From positions 1 to 40,372 of the forward strand of contig NEUZ01000009.1 in the NCBI GenBank assembly GCA_002304435.1: a stretch of 40,372 nt of DNA, in the 5' to 3' direction. Each line of letters starts with the position of its first letter. Within the stretch, counting starts at the first letter, position 1. The notes under the pieces are model-generated. The model ran no database searches. It was given only the letters and a program-made list of their open reading frames with translations, and had not been told where the DNA came from. Origin of the DNA: Opitutia bacterium Tous-C8FEB. GTDB lineage: Bacteria; Verrucomicrobiota; Verrucomicrobiia; Opitutales; Opitutaceae. Both the position numbers and the translations under genes were made by a program. Positions 25,114-33,127 of this stretch are shown in pieces.

Positions 25114-25439
25114 CCGCAGCAACTTTTAAGGCGCCCCGACAGGCGTCGAGCCTATTGAAGGCGAATAGGTTACAAGTGCGTGACAGAATTCGCGCCGCCG
25201 CTACTGGTCGCCGCCGTTCACCGAATTCGCCTCCGGGCGCAGGCAAACTTGTCAAGTGCGACAGATTGCCCGGTGTCGCCCGCTCCCCGGCACACCGCAC
25301 GCGCCAAACTGTCCCGAAATATCGAGCCCCGCGCGCATCCTACCCGGGAATTGGCCCGTAGCAGAATGGAACGCAGCTTGCTGAGCACGGTAAACCCACC
25401 GCTCCCCGCTCCTTCTGTCTCTCAACCTCCATTCCCGCT
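25114..25439. promoter_or_regulatory. Divergent regulatory region between transporter and sigma-factor genes
   Basis: About 325 bp without a credible gene. It holds an inverted repeat CCTATT-N7-AATAGG (25151-25169), a spaced direct repeat in which CAAGTGCG at 25173 and again at 25253 is followed by (TG)ACAGA, two GAATTCG-type sites (25186 and 25223), and an 11-bp palindrome ACTTGTCAAGT (25247-25257) whose core is the reverse complement of the one before TonB receptor 1. The final 40 bp before the sigma-factor ATG are pyrimidine-rich (CTTCTGTCTCTCAACC) with no Shine-Dalgarno sequence. No confident promoter hexamers could be set. Confidence 0.45.
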
Positions 25440-26528
25440 ATGCCCACGAAGCACAAGACGTCCCGTTCTCTCGGTGCCACGGATGATTCGGCCGGCACTG
25501 ATTCCTCGACCGCGACCACCGTTCTCGCCGCTCCGGCGCAGGACGCGCCGCCCTCCTTCCTCGAACGCAACGAAAGCGCGCCTGCCGCCCCGATCCCCCA
25601 CGGCGAACGCAGCAACCTCCAGCTCTACCTGCAGGAGATCGCCAAGACCCCCCTGCTGACGATCGAGGAGGAAGTTACCCTAGCTCGCCGGATCCGGCGC
25701 GGGGACAAGGCCGCCCGCGACCATATGATCTCCGCGAACCTTCGCCTCGTGGTGAAGATCGCGATGGACTACAAGGACTTCGGCCTGCCCCTCCTTGACC
25801 TGATCAGCGAAGGCAACATCGGCCTCGTGAAGGCTGTGGAGCGCTTTGACCCCCGCAAGGGCGGCAAGCTCTCGACGTACGCTGCCTGGTGGATCAAACA
25901 ATCGATCAAGCGCGCGCTCGCCAATCAGGGAAAGACCATCCGACTGCCCGTCCACCTGGTCGACAAGATCTCCAAGATGCGGCGCACGGCGATGCAGCTG
26001 ACCGAACAGTTGGGCCGCGAGCCCAGCGACGAGGAGTTGGCGATCGAGCTGCAGGTGCCCACCGCCAAGGTGGCCCACCTCAAGTCGGTCAGCGTACGTC
26101 CGGCCTCGCTCGACGCCCCCGTGGGCGACGAGAGTGATTCCGCTACTTTCGGGGAGATCGTCGGCGACGAGAACGCCCTCGACCCGCACGAAGGGCTCCG
26201 CGAGAAGAACCTCAATCAAGACCTCCACGCGATGATCAACTCGCTCGATCCCCGCGAGGCCGAGATCATCCGGCTTCGCTTTGGGCTCGAAGGTCGGGAC
26301 GAGCTTACGCTGGAGGAGGTCGGCCGCCGCTTCAAGGTGACCCGGGAGCGGATCCGCCAGCTCGAATACCTAGCCCTCAACAAAATGCGCCGCGCGATGG
26401 CCCGCCACGAGTCCATCCGCACCGTCGACGAAATCGAACAGGAGCACCGGCAGCGGGAGCGGATGGCCGTGATCCGCGAATTCGTCGAAAGCCGCTCCGG
26501 CAAGACGCTCAAGCCGGGACGGAACTGA
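25440..26528 (+). CDS. RNA polymerase sigma factor, sigma-70 family (RpoD/RpoS-like)
   Basis: 362 aa. Region 1.2 at about 58-90 (NLQLYLQEIAKTPLLTIEEE), region 2 at 94-164 with the core-binding and -10-recognition helix (RFDPRKGGKLSTYAAWWIKQ), region 3 at about 172-250, and region 4 at about 262-320 with the -35-recognition helix-turn-helix (LEEVGRRFKVTRERIRQLEY). Region 1.1 is missing; in its place is a 55-residue Ser/Thr/Ala-rich head. A 40-residue charged tail (IRTVDEIEQEHRQRERMAVI) follows region 4, where most sigma factors end. This is a group 1 or group 2 sigma factor; which one cannot be told without knowing whether another rpoD exists. A terminator follows directly. Confidence 0.95.
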   Translation: MPTKHKTSRSLGATDDSAGTDSSTATTVLAAPAQDAPPSFLERNESAPAAPIPHGERSNLQLYLQEIAKTPLLTIEEEVTLARRIRRGDKAARDHMISANLRLVVKIAMDYKDFGLPLLDLISEGNIGLVKAVERFDPRKGGKLSTYAAWWIKQSIKRALANQGKTIRLPVHLVDKISKMRRTAMQLTEQLGREPSDEELAIELQVPTAKVAHLKSVSVRPASLDAPVGDESDSATFGEIVGDENALDPHEGLREKNLNQDLHAMINSLDPREAEIIRLRFGLEGRDELTLEEVGRRFKVTRERIRQLEYLALNKMRRAMARHESIRTVDEIEQEHRQRERMAVIREFVESRSGKTLKPGRN

Positions 26529-26537
26529 TCCGATTCC

Positions 26538-26570
26538 GACGCCGCGGTCCCGTAGCGGGGCCGCGGCGTC
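26538..26570 (+). terminator. Strong hairpin terminator after the sigma-factor gene
   Basis: A 14-bp stem (26538-26551 with 26557-26570, one G-T wobble, loop GTAGC) begins 9 bp after the stop codon. The T-rich tail is weak (CTGCTTTCC). It sits between convergent genes and could stop transcription from both sides. Confidence 0.7.
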
Positions 26571-26595
26571 CTGCTTTCCGGCTCCCTCCGCCCGA

Positions 26596-27396
26596 TCAGG
26601 GCAGCGGACGCACCCAGATATTACGCAGGCGCACGGGAGGTTCGTTCTTGTGGTCCTGAAACCGCAGGGAGGCCTTCTCGGGGAACATCCCCGTCCAAGA
26701 CGTAGCCTTCTTGTGGAGCGTCGGGCCCATAATGGTGGTGTTGTTCTGCACCAAGATTCCATTGAGGAACGTCGTGATCCGCGCCGGCTCGACCACCTTG
26801 CCGTCCTTCAGCTTCGGAGCCGTGAAGACGATGTCATAGGTCTGCCACTCGCCCGCCTTGCGCACCGCGTTCACCATAGGGGGCGTCTGGCCATAGACTG
26901 AACCCGCCATCCCGTCCGCATAGGTGGGGTTATTGTCACAATCCAAGATCTGACTCTCGTAGCGGTCCATAAAGAAGACGCCGCCGTTGCCCTTCTTCTG
27001 GGAATTGCCCTTGGTGTGCGGCTCGCTCTTCCACTCGAGGTGCAGCTGGCAGCTCGCGAACTCCAAGTGGGTCCAGCAATCGCCGCCCTCGACCAGCAAT
27101 TCCCCATTCTCGATCTTCCACGGGGAGGGGTGCTTGCCCGGGACGTCCTTCTTCTTGGCGTAAAACTGCGCCGTGCTGGTGCCATCGAACAAGATGATCG
27201 CGTCGGAAGGCGCGCCGCCCGGACGACCCGACGGGGTGACGACCGGCGGAGCCGGACGCGCGATGTCGTGGACCTTCCACTGGGTGCCGGGGATCAGCGG
27301 GGTGTCGTCATAACCGACCGGATGGGGCTTGTTGTCGGCGGCGGCCCCGAAGGCGGCCAGCGGGAGGCAGAGGGCAAGGAGCAGGTGGGTCTTCAT
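26596..27396 (-). CDS. Secreted DUF1080 (3-keto-disaccharide hydrolase-type) protein
   Basis: 266 aa from the ATG at 27396, chosen because MKTHLLLALCLPLAAFGAAA is a clean signal peptide; upstream in-frame sequence is Pro/Arg-rich and overlaps uxuA. The rest is a concanavalin-like beta sandwich: SDAIILFDGTSTAQFYAKKK, WKIENGELLVEGGDCWTHLE, FASCQLHLEWKSEP, VFFMDRYESQILDCDNNPTY and GEWQTYDIVFTAPKL are DUF1080 landmarks. Some DUF1080 members hydrolyse 3-keto-glycosides; the domain also occurs as a carbohydrate-binding-like module. It lies 50 bp downstream of uxuA on the same strand, so it is probably part of a sugar-breakdown operon, acting in the periplasm or outside the cell. Confidence 0.9.
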   Translation of the reverse strand: MKTHLLLALCLPLAAFGAAADNKPHPVGYDDTPLIPGTQWKVHDIARPAPPVVTPSGRPGGAPSDAIILFDGTSTAQFYAKKKDVPGKHPSPWKIENGELLVEGGDCWTHLEFASCQLHLEWKSEPHTKGNSQKKGNGGVFFMDRYESQILDCDNNPTYADGMAGSVYGQTPPMVNAVRKAGEWQTYDIVFTAPKLKDGKVVEPARITTFLNGILVQNNTTIMGPTLHKKATSWTGMFPEKASLRFQDHKNEPPVRLRNIWVRPLP

Positions 27397-27446
27397 AAGC
27401 AACGGCGGGAGCACGGACGGGATTGACGCATTTTGCACGACGGAAA

Positions 27447-28646
27447 TCAGCCGCCCGCCGCGTGGGCCAGTCCCGTTTGCAGGCCCCGCAACTCCGCCAG
27501 TCCCCGGAGCCGGCCGATCAATGGGTAACCGGGGCAGGCCGGCGCCGGGCGCCGGAAGTCGTCGAGCATCCGGTGCCCGTGGTCCGGCCGGAACGAGATC
27601 CGCCAATCCGGCCGGCCCTCGGCGCGCCGCCGCGCCTGCTCCGCCAGCAGGGCGGCCACGACCGGGGGCAGGGCCACATCCCCTTCCAGATGGCCGGACT
27701 CGTGGAACGCCCCGCCCGGCTCCCGCGTCACGCTCCGCAGGTGGGCCGCGTGAATCCGCGGACCCAGCTGGCGCACCAGATCCGGCAGCTCCGTCTCCGG
27801 CCGCACCCCCAGCGAGCCGGTGCAGAAGCAGACGCCATTGGCCGGGGAAGCCGACAGGCCGAGGATCGCGTTCAGGTCGGCCGCCGTGGACACGATCCGC
27901 GGCAGGCCCAGGACCGGAAAGGGCGGGTCATCCGGATGGATCGCCAGGCGCACCCCCGCCGCCTCCGCCGCCGGCAGCACGGCCGCCAGAAAAGCCGCCA
28001 GATGCCGCCGCAGCCCTTCCGGTCCCACCCCCGCGTGCCGCGCCAGCATCGCGCGGAGGTCGTCGAGGGTCAGCCCCAGCCGGACCCCCGGAAAGAGGTC
28101 CAAGGTCTGGCGGGTCAGCTCCTCCTGACCCGCGGGGCCCAGTTCACGCCAACCGCGGGCCGCGGCCGCCAGCACCGCCGGGCTCCAGTCCCGCTCCGCG
28201 CCCGCACGTCGCAGGGCGTGGACATCGAAAGCGCAGAATCGCCACGGCTCGTAGCGCAGGGCCTCCCGCCCATCCGGAAGCAGATAGGCCAGATCGGTGC
28301 GCACCCAGTCGAGCACCGGCATAAAATTGTACACGACGACCCGGATGCCCGCCGCCCCCAGGCGCGCGAGCGTCGTGCGGTAGTTCTCCAGATGCCGCGA
28401 ATACTCCCCCGTGCCCGTCTTGATCGCTTCCGAGACCGGCACGGACTCCACGACGTCCCAGCTCAGCCCGGCGGCCGCGATAAGCTCCTGCCGCGCCCGG
28501 ATGGCTTCGACTGGCCAGGCCTCGCCGGCCGGAATGTCGTGCAACGCGGAGTAGACCACCGTGGCGCCGGTCTGGCGAATCTCCGCGAGGGAGACCGAAT
28601 CGCCGGGTCCAAACCACCGCATCGCCTCCGCCATCAGGGTGTTCAT
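27447..28646 (-). CDS. uxuA: Mannonate dehydratase UxuA
   Basis: 399 aa, normal length. It dehydrates D-mannonate to 2-keto-3-deoxygluconate in the glucuronate (hexuronate) pathway, in the cytoplasm, with a divalent metal. The N-terminal MRWFGPGDSVSLAEIRQTGA (9-28) is diagnostic. The metal ligands are visible as H237 (IHPDDPP), C275 (CTGSLG), H302 (AHLR) and D355 (FRPDHGH). It precedes the DUF1080 gene by 50 bp and is divergent from TonB receptor 2 across 143 bp, so the three may serve uptake and use of a uronate-containing glycan. The other pathway enzymes (uxaC, uxuB, kdgK, kdgA) are not in the window. Confidence 0.97.
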   Translation of the reverse strand: MNTLMAEAMRWFGPGDSVSLAEIRQTGATVVYSALHDIPAGEAWPVEAIRARQELIAAAGLSWDVVESVPVSEAIKTGTGEYSRHLENYRTTLARLGAAGIRVVVYNFMPVLDWVRTDLAYLLPDGREALRYEPWRFCAFDVHALRRAGAERDWSPAVLAAAARGWRELGPAGQEELTRQTLDLFPGVRLGLTLDDLRAMLARHAGVGPEGLRRHLAAFLAAVLPAAEAAGVRLAIHPDDPPFPVLGLPRIVSTAADLNAILGLSASPANGVCFCTGSLGVRPETELPDLVRQLGPRIHAAHLRSVTREPGGAFHESGHLEGDVALPPVVAALLAEQARRRAEGRPDWRISFRPDHGHRMLDDFRRPAPACPGYPLIGRLRGLAELRGLQTGLAHAAGG

Positions 28647-28675
28647 CGCGGGATGCCCTGCCCGAGTGCAGGAGC

Positions 28676-28737
28676 GGATTCAATCCCGGACGGCGCTGAC
28701 CGCCCGGACAGCGAAAGGCGCTTTGCAAAACGGGATT
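28676..28737. promoter_or_regulatory. Inverted-repeat cluster in the uxuA / receptor 2 divergent gap
   Basis: GGATTCAATCC (28676-28686) is a 5-1-5 palindrome. Overlapping it, AATCCCG (28682-28688) pairs with CGGGATT (28731-28737), 42 bp apart. Two facing copies of the same half-site in a short divergent promoter region suggest a regulator that controls both transcripts, as GntR- or LacI-type uronate regulators often do. No regulator gene is nearby. Inference only. Confidence 0.3.
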
Positions 28738-28789
28738 ACAGGTTCTTGATCGCACCGCACCCAACTCCCGACACCCTGATCCCCACCGT

Positions 28790-31540
28790 ATGCCCTTTGC
28801 CACCTTTCGCCCGATACCCGCGCTGCTGGGCGCGGCTCTATTCCTCCCTTCGGCCCCCGGTCTGGCCCAGACCCGGCCAGCCGCGCCGGCGACCCCTCCC
28901 GCGCGCGAGGAGACCGTGACCCTGTCCCCGTTCATCATCGCGACGGAGCGGGAGACCGGCTGGTCCGCCAACGAGACGCTCTCCGCGACCCGCACCAAGC
29001 AGGCGCTCAAGGATGTGCCGGTGAACATCGACGCCATCACGGCCGACTTCATCGAGGACCTGGGCCTGTATACGGCGGATGAGGTGGCGAACTTCGTGGC
29101 CAACGCCTATGCGCCGCCGACCCTGGAGAACGACAACCAGGGCGGGGCGATCGCCTTCCGCGGCCTGTCGGGCTCCACCGCCACCCGCAACTACTTCCGG
29201 TGGTACGTGCCCAGCGACACCTACAACGTTGAGCGGATCGATTTCGGCAAGGGCTCCAATTCGCTGATCTTCGGTGACGTCGAGCCCGGCGGCCAGGCCT
29301 CCGTCTTCACCAAGCGGGCCATGATGAAGACCTTCGGCACGCTGTTCGCGGCCTACAACAGCGACGGCGCCTACCGCTTCCAGCTCGATTACAACCGGAA
29401 GCTGCGCGACGGGCTCGCCCTCCGTTTGAACGCCGTGCGCCGGCAGGAGCGGACCTTCCAGGATGCCTCGACTTACCAATTGGAGGGCGAGACCCTCACC
29501 ACCACCTGGCAGCCGCTGCCGCAGACCCTCATCCGGCTCGAGTACGAGCGCGGGGACTTTGCGAACGTCCGCGGCTTCGGCGGCGTGACCATCCGCGAGA
29601 TCTCCGCCCGCTCCCGCGCCTACACCTCGGACCGCCTCTACTACACCTCCGACGGCCAATGGATCGTGCGCGCCAACCTTCCCGCCGCGGACCGCTCCAA
29701 TGGTCCGATCGGCGGCTCCCCGTCCCTCGTCGAGGGCGGCTACTTTGATGTGACGATGCGCAACGCCGCGGGCGCGGTGATCGGGACGCGGCGCTTCGCC
29801 GGGTATCCGAAGCATTACAACTTGCGCGGCTCCTTTGACCGCCAGAACCGGCCCTTCCACACTTACACCGCGACCCTCGAGCAGCGCGTCGGTCCCGTCG
29901 GCTTGGAACTGGCCTACAATCACCAGAAGCAGACGGCCATCCGGAACGACAATTTCTTCTCCAGCACCATCAGCATCGACGTCGACGGCCGCCCCTACGT
30001 CGAGTCGGAGCTCGATGAGAAGCGCTTCGGCAACATCGTGGATTCCTTCCGCGGCACGGCGGTGTATAAGTTCGACCGCTGGAAGTGGATGCAACAGCTG
30101 TTCGTCGCCAGCGCGGAGTACCGGGAGGACCAGGTAATCAACTGGCGCTTCAACACCTTCAACACCCGCAACGTCGACCGGGGCACGGCCGCAGGTCTGA
30201 ACACCAATCTGGACCGCGTTCGCCTGCGCCTGTTCTTCGATGATCCGCGCTTCTATTCGCGCGCCCTGTTCGACGCGATGAAGCCGGCCAACCTGCCGAC
30301 CACGCCCGACATCACCCCCAAGACCCTCGCCTTCTTCCCCTCGGGCACCAGCGCCACCGATGGCACCCAATGGCGCCAGGCCTCCGCCGTCGCCTTCTCG
30401 GCCAGTGGTCGCTACTTCAATGGCCGCCTCCAGTCGCTGATCGGGGCCCGCCACGACTGGAACCGGAACTACGAGTACGAGGGTACGCGCAAGTTCGGGC
30501 CCTACCGCGAGGATATTGAGCCGCCCGTGCGCGCCAAGGCGCTCCCTGGCGAATACGTCCAAAACCAGCAACTGCGACTGGAAAACACCAGTGTCACCGC
30601 TGGCCTAACCCTAATGCTGACGCGGGACCTGAACCTGTACGGGGTCTATTCGGAGTCCTTCCGCTTCCAAGGCCTCCGCACCTTCGATCGCGAACGCTTC
30701 CCGCCCATCACCGGCGTCAATCAGGAGGTCGGAATCAAGGGGAGCTTCTGGCAGGATCGCGCCAGCGTGAACCTCGGGATCTTCAATATTGATCGCCAAA
30801 ATGTGGCCCTGAGCTGGAACAACATCGTCGACTTTAACACGGCGGAGATCGAGGACCTGATGAATCCGAACGACATCCTGCCCGGTGATCCCCGCTACAA
30901 GTACGGCGAGGAAGGCACCGCCAGCGCCGCCCGCTACTACAAGTCGACCGAAAATTCCCGCGGCGCTGACCTCACCCTCAACCTGCGCCCCGTCCGCGGG
31001 CTCCAACTGCGGTTCACCCTCGCTCGCACGCAAGTGACTGGCCAGCCGGACCTCGACCGCTTCCGCGGCTATTATCAGGCAGCGGTGCAACGGGGCAACG
31101 AACTCCCCACCCTCCTCACGGAAGCCAAACTCCTCCTCGACACCCTCGACATCGACACCAAACCCTCCGGACCCCGCGCGTCCCCGTGGTCCGCCAGCTG
31201 GGTTGCCGATTACGCCTTCTCCCGCGACACGTGGGCCCCGCTGCGCGGCGTGCGCGTTGGTCTTAACGGCAGCTGGCGCGACGACTACCTCTTCGGGATC
31301 CCGAATGGACAGGAGATGGTTGGCGGCTCCACCCACCTCGTGCACGGCTACGTGATGCGCGACCAGAAGGTCTGGAACCAGCAGGTGCGCGTGCGCCTCG
31401 GCTTCCGCAACCTGACCGACTTGGAGAACGGTAAACTGCGCAAGACCAGCTTCACGACGATGAACGACGGCCGGAACGTCTATCGCTTCAGCTACGTCGT
31501 CCCCCTGCAGACGGAACTGAACGTCACCGTCCGCTTCTAA
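28790..31540 (+). CDS. TonB-dependent receptor 2 (FhuE/FpvA-like plug)
   Basis: 916 aa. Signal peptide about 1-26 (LLGAALFLPSAPGLAQ), then a short linker (TVTLSPFIIATERETGW) and directly the plug domain (about 55-180): ALKDVPVNIDAITADFIEDL, FRGLSGSTATRNYFRW, SDTYNVERIDFGKGSNSLIF and GDVEPGGQASVFTKRA. There is no carboxypeptidase-like domain, unlike receptors 1 and 3. The barrel ends in the typical aromatic residue (NVTVRF). The plug resembles siderophore receptors of the FhuE/FpvA group, but Opitutaceae have many such receptors next to sugar genes, and this one is divergent from uxuA-DUF1080. A uronate-oligosaccharide or a metal chelate are both possible. The ATG is preceded by a C-rich leader without a Shine-Dalgarno sequence. 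Confidence 0.95.
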   Translation: MPFATFRPIPALLGAALFLPSAPGLAQTRPAAPATPPAREETVTLSPFIIATERETGWSANETLSATRTKQALKDVPVNIDAITADFIEDLGLYTADEVANFVANAYAPPTLENDNQGGAIAFRGLSGSTATRNYFRWYVPSDTYNVERIDFGKGSNSLIFGDVEPGGQASVFTKRAMMKTFGTLFAAYNSDGAYRFQLDYNRKLRDGLALRLNAVRRQERTFQDASTYQLEGETLTTTWQPLPQTLIRLEYERGDFANVRGFGGVTIREISARSRAYTSDRLYYTSDGQWIVRANLPAADRSNGPIGGSPSLVEGGYFDVTMRNAAGAVIGTRRFAGYPKHYNLRGSFDRQNRPFHTYTATLEQRVGPVGLELAYNHQKQTAIRNDNFFSSTISIDVDGRPYVESELDEKRFGNIVDSFRGTAVYKFDRWKWMQQLFVASAEYREDQVINWRFNTFNTRNVDRGTAAGLNTNLDRVRLRLFFDDPRFYSRALFDAMKPANLPTTPDITPKTLAFFPSGTSATDGTQWRQASAVAFSASGRYFNGRLQSLIGARHDWNRNYEYEGTRKFGPYREDIEPPVRAKALPGEYVQNQQLRLENTSVTAGLTLMLTRDLNLYGVYSESFRFQGLRTFDRERFPPITGVNQEVGIKGSFWQDRASVNLGIFNIDRQNVALSWNNIVDFNTAEIEDLMNPNDILPGDPRYKYGEEGTASAARYYKSTENSRGADLTLNLRPVRGLQLRFTLARTQVTGQPDLDRFRGYYQAAVQRGNELPTLLTEAKLLLDTLDIDTKPSGPRASPWSASWVADYAFSRDTWAPLRGVRVGLNGSWRDDYLFGIPNGQEMVGGSTHLVHGYVMRDQKVWNQQVRVRLGFRNLTDLENGKLRKTSFTTMNDGRNVYRFSYVVPLQTELNVTVRF

Positions 31541-31555
31541 GCCGGGCTCCTTCAG

Positions 31556-31612
31556 TTGGCGGGGGCGCCCCGAGGCTCCGCCGCCAATCGCATGGGACCG
31601 GATCCCTGGTCC
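31556..31612. terminator. Hairpins between convergent genes, possible two-way terminator
   Basis: The 93-bp gap between receptor 2 and the ceramidase-like gene holds a 7-bp stem TTGGCGG/CCGCCAA (31556-31562 with 31581-31587) and a 5-bp stem GGACC/GGTCC (31595-31599 with 31608-31612). No T-run follows on either strand, so termination is only likely from position. Confidence 0.35.
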
Positions 31613-31633
31613 GGCCAAGCCCGGCCCCTCCGG

Positions 31634-33007
31634 TCAGCGCCGGGGGTAGCCGGACTCGTCGTATACCTGCCGCAGGAGCCGCGTCGCCGCCCCGACCAGC
31701 AGCGCCCCGCACTCGTCCGTGCCGGCGCCCGCCACGCCCATCTCGTAGCCTCCCCGCGCCTTCTCACCCGGCATTCCCACGTAGTGGACGCCGTTGCCGT
31801 TGCTGTAGCCGAGCACGAGGGTCTGCGGGAACGGGGACTTATCGCGGATGGCCACGCCCAAGTCCGTCAGGGGCTCCCCGGGCAGGGTGACGAAGGCCAG
31901 CGGGCCACAGGCGATGACTTGCACTTCCGCGGCCACGGTATCGGTGCCGGTGCGCTCCTTGGCGGCGGGTTGCAGGGGCAAATCGACGCTGACCTGTCCA
32001 AACCGGAGCGGCCAAGTCTCCAAGGGCACCGCGAAACGCACCGCCGCCGCGGCCTTCCGGGCCAATCCCCCCGCCATCTCCTGCACGGCCGCCGCCCCCC
32101 GCAGCCAAGGGGTGATGTCGCCCGAGCAACCTTGAAGGAAGAGGCTTTCCCCCCCGAACGCCGCCGTCAGCGCGGCCGCGGCCGGGGCGGGCCAGTCCGC
32201 CGAGATGCCCGGCTGGAACGGATAGATGGAGACGGAATGGCAGGCGGCGTGAAACGCGGTCGCCACCGTCTTGCCCCCCGCGGACCGGAAGGCCACCACC
32301 GCGAGGGTGCGGTCCACCGGGCCGAAGCTGGCCCCGCCCTGCAGGACGTGCGCGTCCCAGCCCTCCTGCGTGTAGCCGATCGCGGCCGGCGGCTTGCCCG
32401 CCACACCCCACGCCGGGGCCCGGGGCCGCCGATTGTACAGGTACTCCTGGATCCCGACCCGGCCGATCCACGGCTGCGCCGGCTCGGCGGCCGCCGCGGC
32501 GGCACGTGAGGCTTCCTCAGCCGCCGCCAGCAACCGCTCCATCCACGCCCGGTAGGGCGGATAGTCGTTCTGCGCCGGCATATGGCGGATCGCCCACCAA
32601 GTATCCCGCTCCCGGCCGCGGTGCCCCCCTTGGTACACCGGCGCCCAAGGCGCGGAGTGGGTATGGCTCGCATTGAGCAAGATGTGTCCGCTCGGAATGC
32701 TCAGGGCCCGCCCCACCCGCGCCCGCACCTCATCGCGCAGCGACTCCGAGATGTCCGTCAGATCCCACCGCAGCAGTACCGCCTTCGTGCGCCCGTCGTC
32801 CAGCACCAGCGCCTGCACCAGCAGCGGATCGTGGACCACGGCATAGGGCTTGCCGCTGACCCAGTTCCGGACCTCGACCGAGGGCGTGATGTCGGCCCGG
32901 GCGGCGCCCACGCGGAGCGTGACGGCGGTCGCGCCCTCCCCTGGTTGACCGGCACAAGCGAGGCCGAGTGGGAGAAGCAGCAGGGAGGAAAGGAGCAGGA
33001 AACGCAT
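31634..33007 (-). CDS. Secreted neutral/alkaline ceramidase-like protein
   Basis: 457 aa from the ATG at 33007, which starts a signal sequence (MRFLLLSSLLLLPLGLACAG; Cys18 could be a lipidation site). It matches the N-terminal domain of neutral/alkaline non-lysosomal ceramidases: VGAARADITPSVEVRNWVSG, the zinc-type motif NASHTHSAPW (H115, H117), a second His region FHAACHSVSIYPF, and FLQGCSGDITPWLRG. The C-terminal Ig-like domain of true ceramidases seems to be missing, so this is the shorter form common in PVC bacteria, often found with glycan-degradation genes and of unproven substrate. An amidase acting on a lipid or sugar amide is possible. It is divergent from TonB receptor 3 (120 bp gap) and convergent with receptor 2. 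Confidence 0.88.
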   Translation of the reverse strand: MRFLLLSSLLLLPLGLACAGQPGEGATAVTLRVGAARADITPSVEVRNWVSGKPYAVVHDPLLVQALVLDDGRTKAVLLRWDLTDISESLRDEVRARVGRALSIPSGHILLNASHTHSAPWAPVYQGGHRGRERDTWWAIRHMPAQNDYPPYRAWMERLLAAAEEASRAAAAAAEPAQPWIGRVGIQEYLYNRRPRAPAWGVAGKPPAAIGYTQEGWDAHVLQGGASFGPVDRTLAVVAFRSAGGKTVATAFHAACHSVSIYPFQPGISADWPAPAAAALTAAFGGESLFLQGCSGDITPWLRGAAAVQEMAGGLARKAAAAVRFAVPLETWPLRFGQVSVDLPLQPAAKERTGTDTVAAEVQVIACGPLAFVTLPGEPLTDLGVAIRDKSPFPQTLVLGYSNGNGVHYVGMPGEKARGGYEMGVAGAGTDECGALLVGAATRLLRQVYDESGYPRR

Positions 33008-33097
33008 AGGGGCGGAAAGCGGCGACGTGATCCCTAGCCCCAAGCCCCGAGGGCGGGCAAGGGCCATCGCGCCTTGGACCCCGCATCGCGCTGGACT

Positions 33098-33114
33098 CCC
33101 GGGCCGCGAACGCG
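33098..33114. repeat. 17-bp motif, copy 2 (shared with 21025-21041)
   Basis: An exact second copy of CCCGGGCCGCGAACGCG, ending 13 bp before the ATG of TonB receptor 3. If bound by a protein, it would block translation or transcription start of the receptor gene. Confidence 0.6.
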
Positions 33115-33127
33115 TTCTTCTTGCCGG

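Noticed and set aside
25180-25659. A 159-codon plus-strand frame running into the sigma-factor gene
   Set aside because: Pro/Ser/Arg-rich with no family resemblance. It overlaps the conserved sigma gene in another frame, and its first half is repeat-rich intergenic DNA.
33074-33127. Upstream TTG start for TonB receptor 3
   Set aside because: It would place a polar 18-residue head before the signal peptide and run through the shared 17-bp motif; the ATG at 33128 is more likely.
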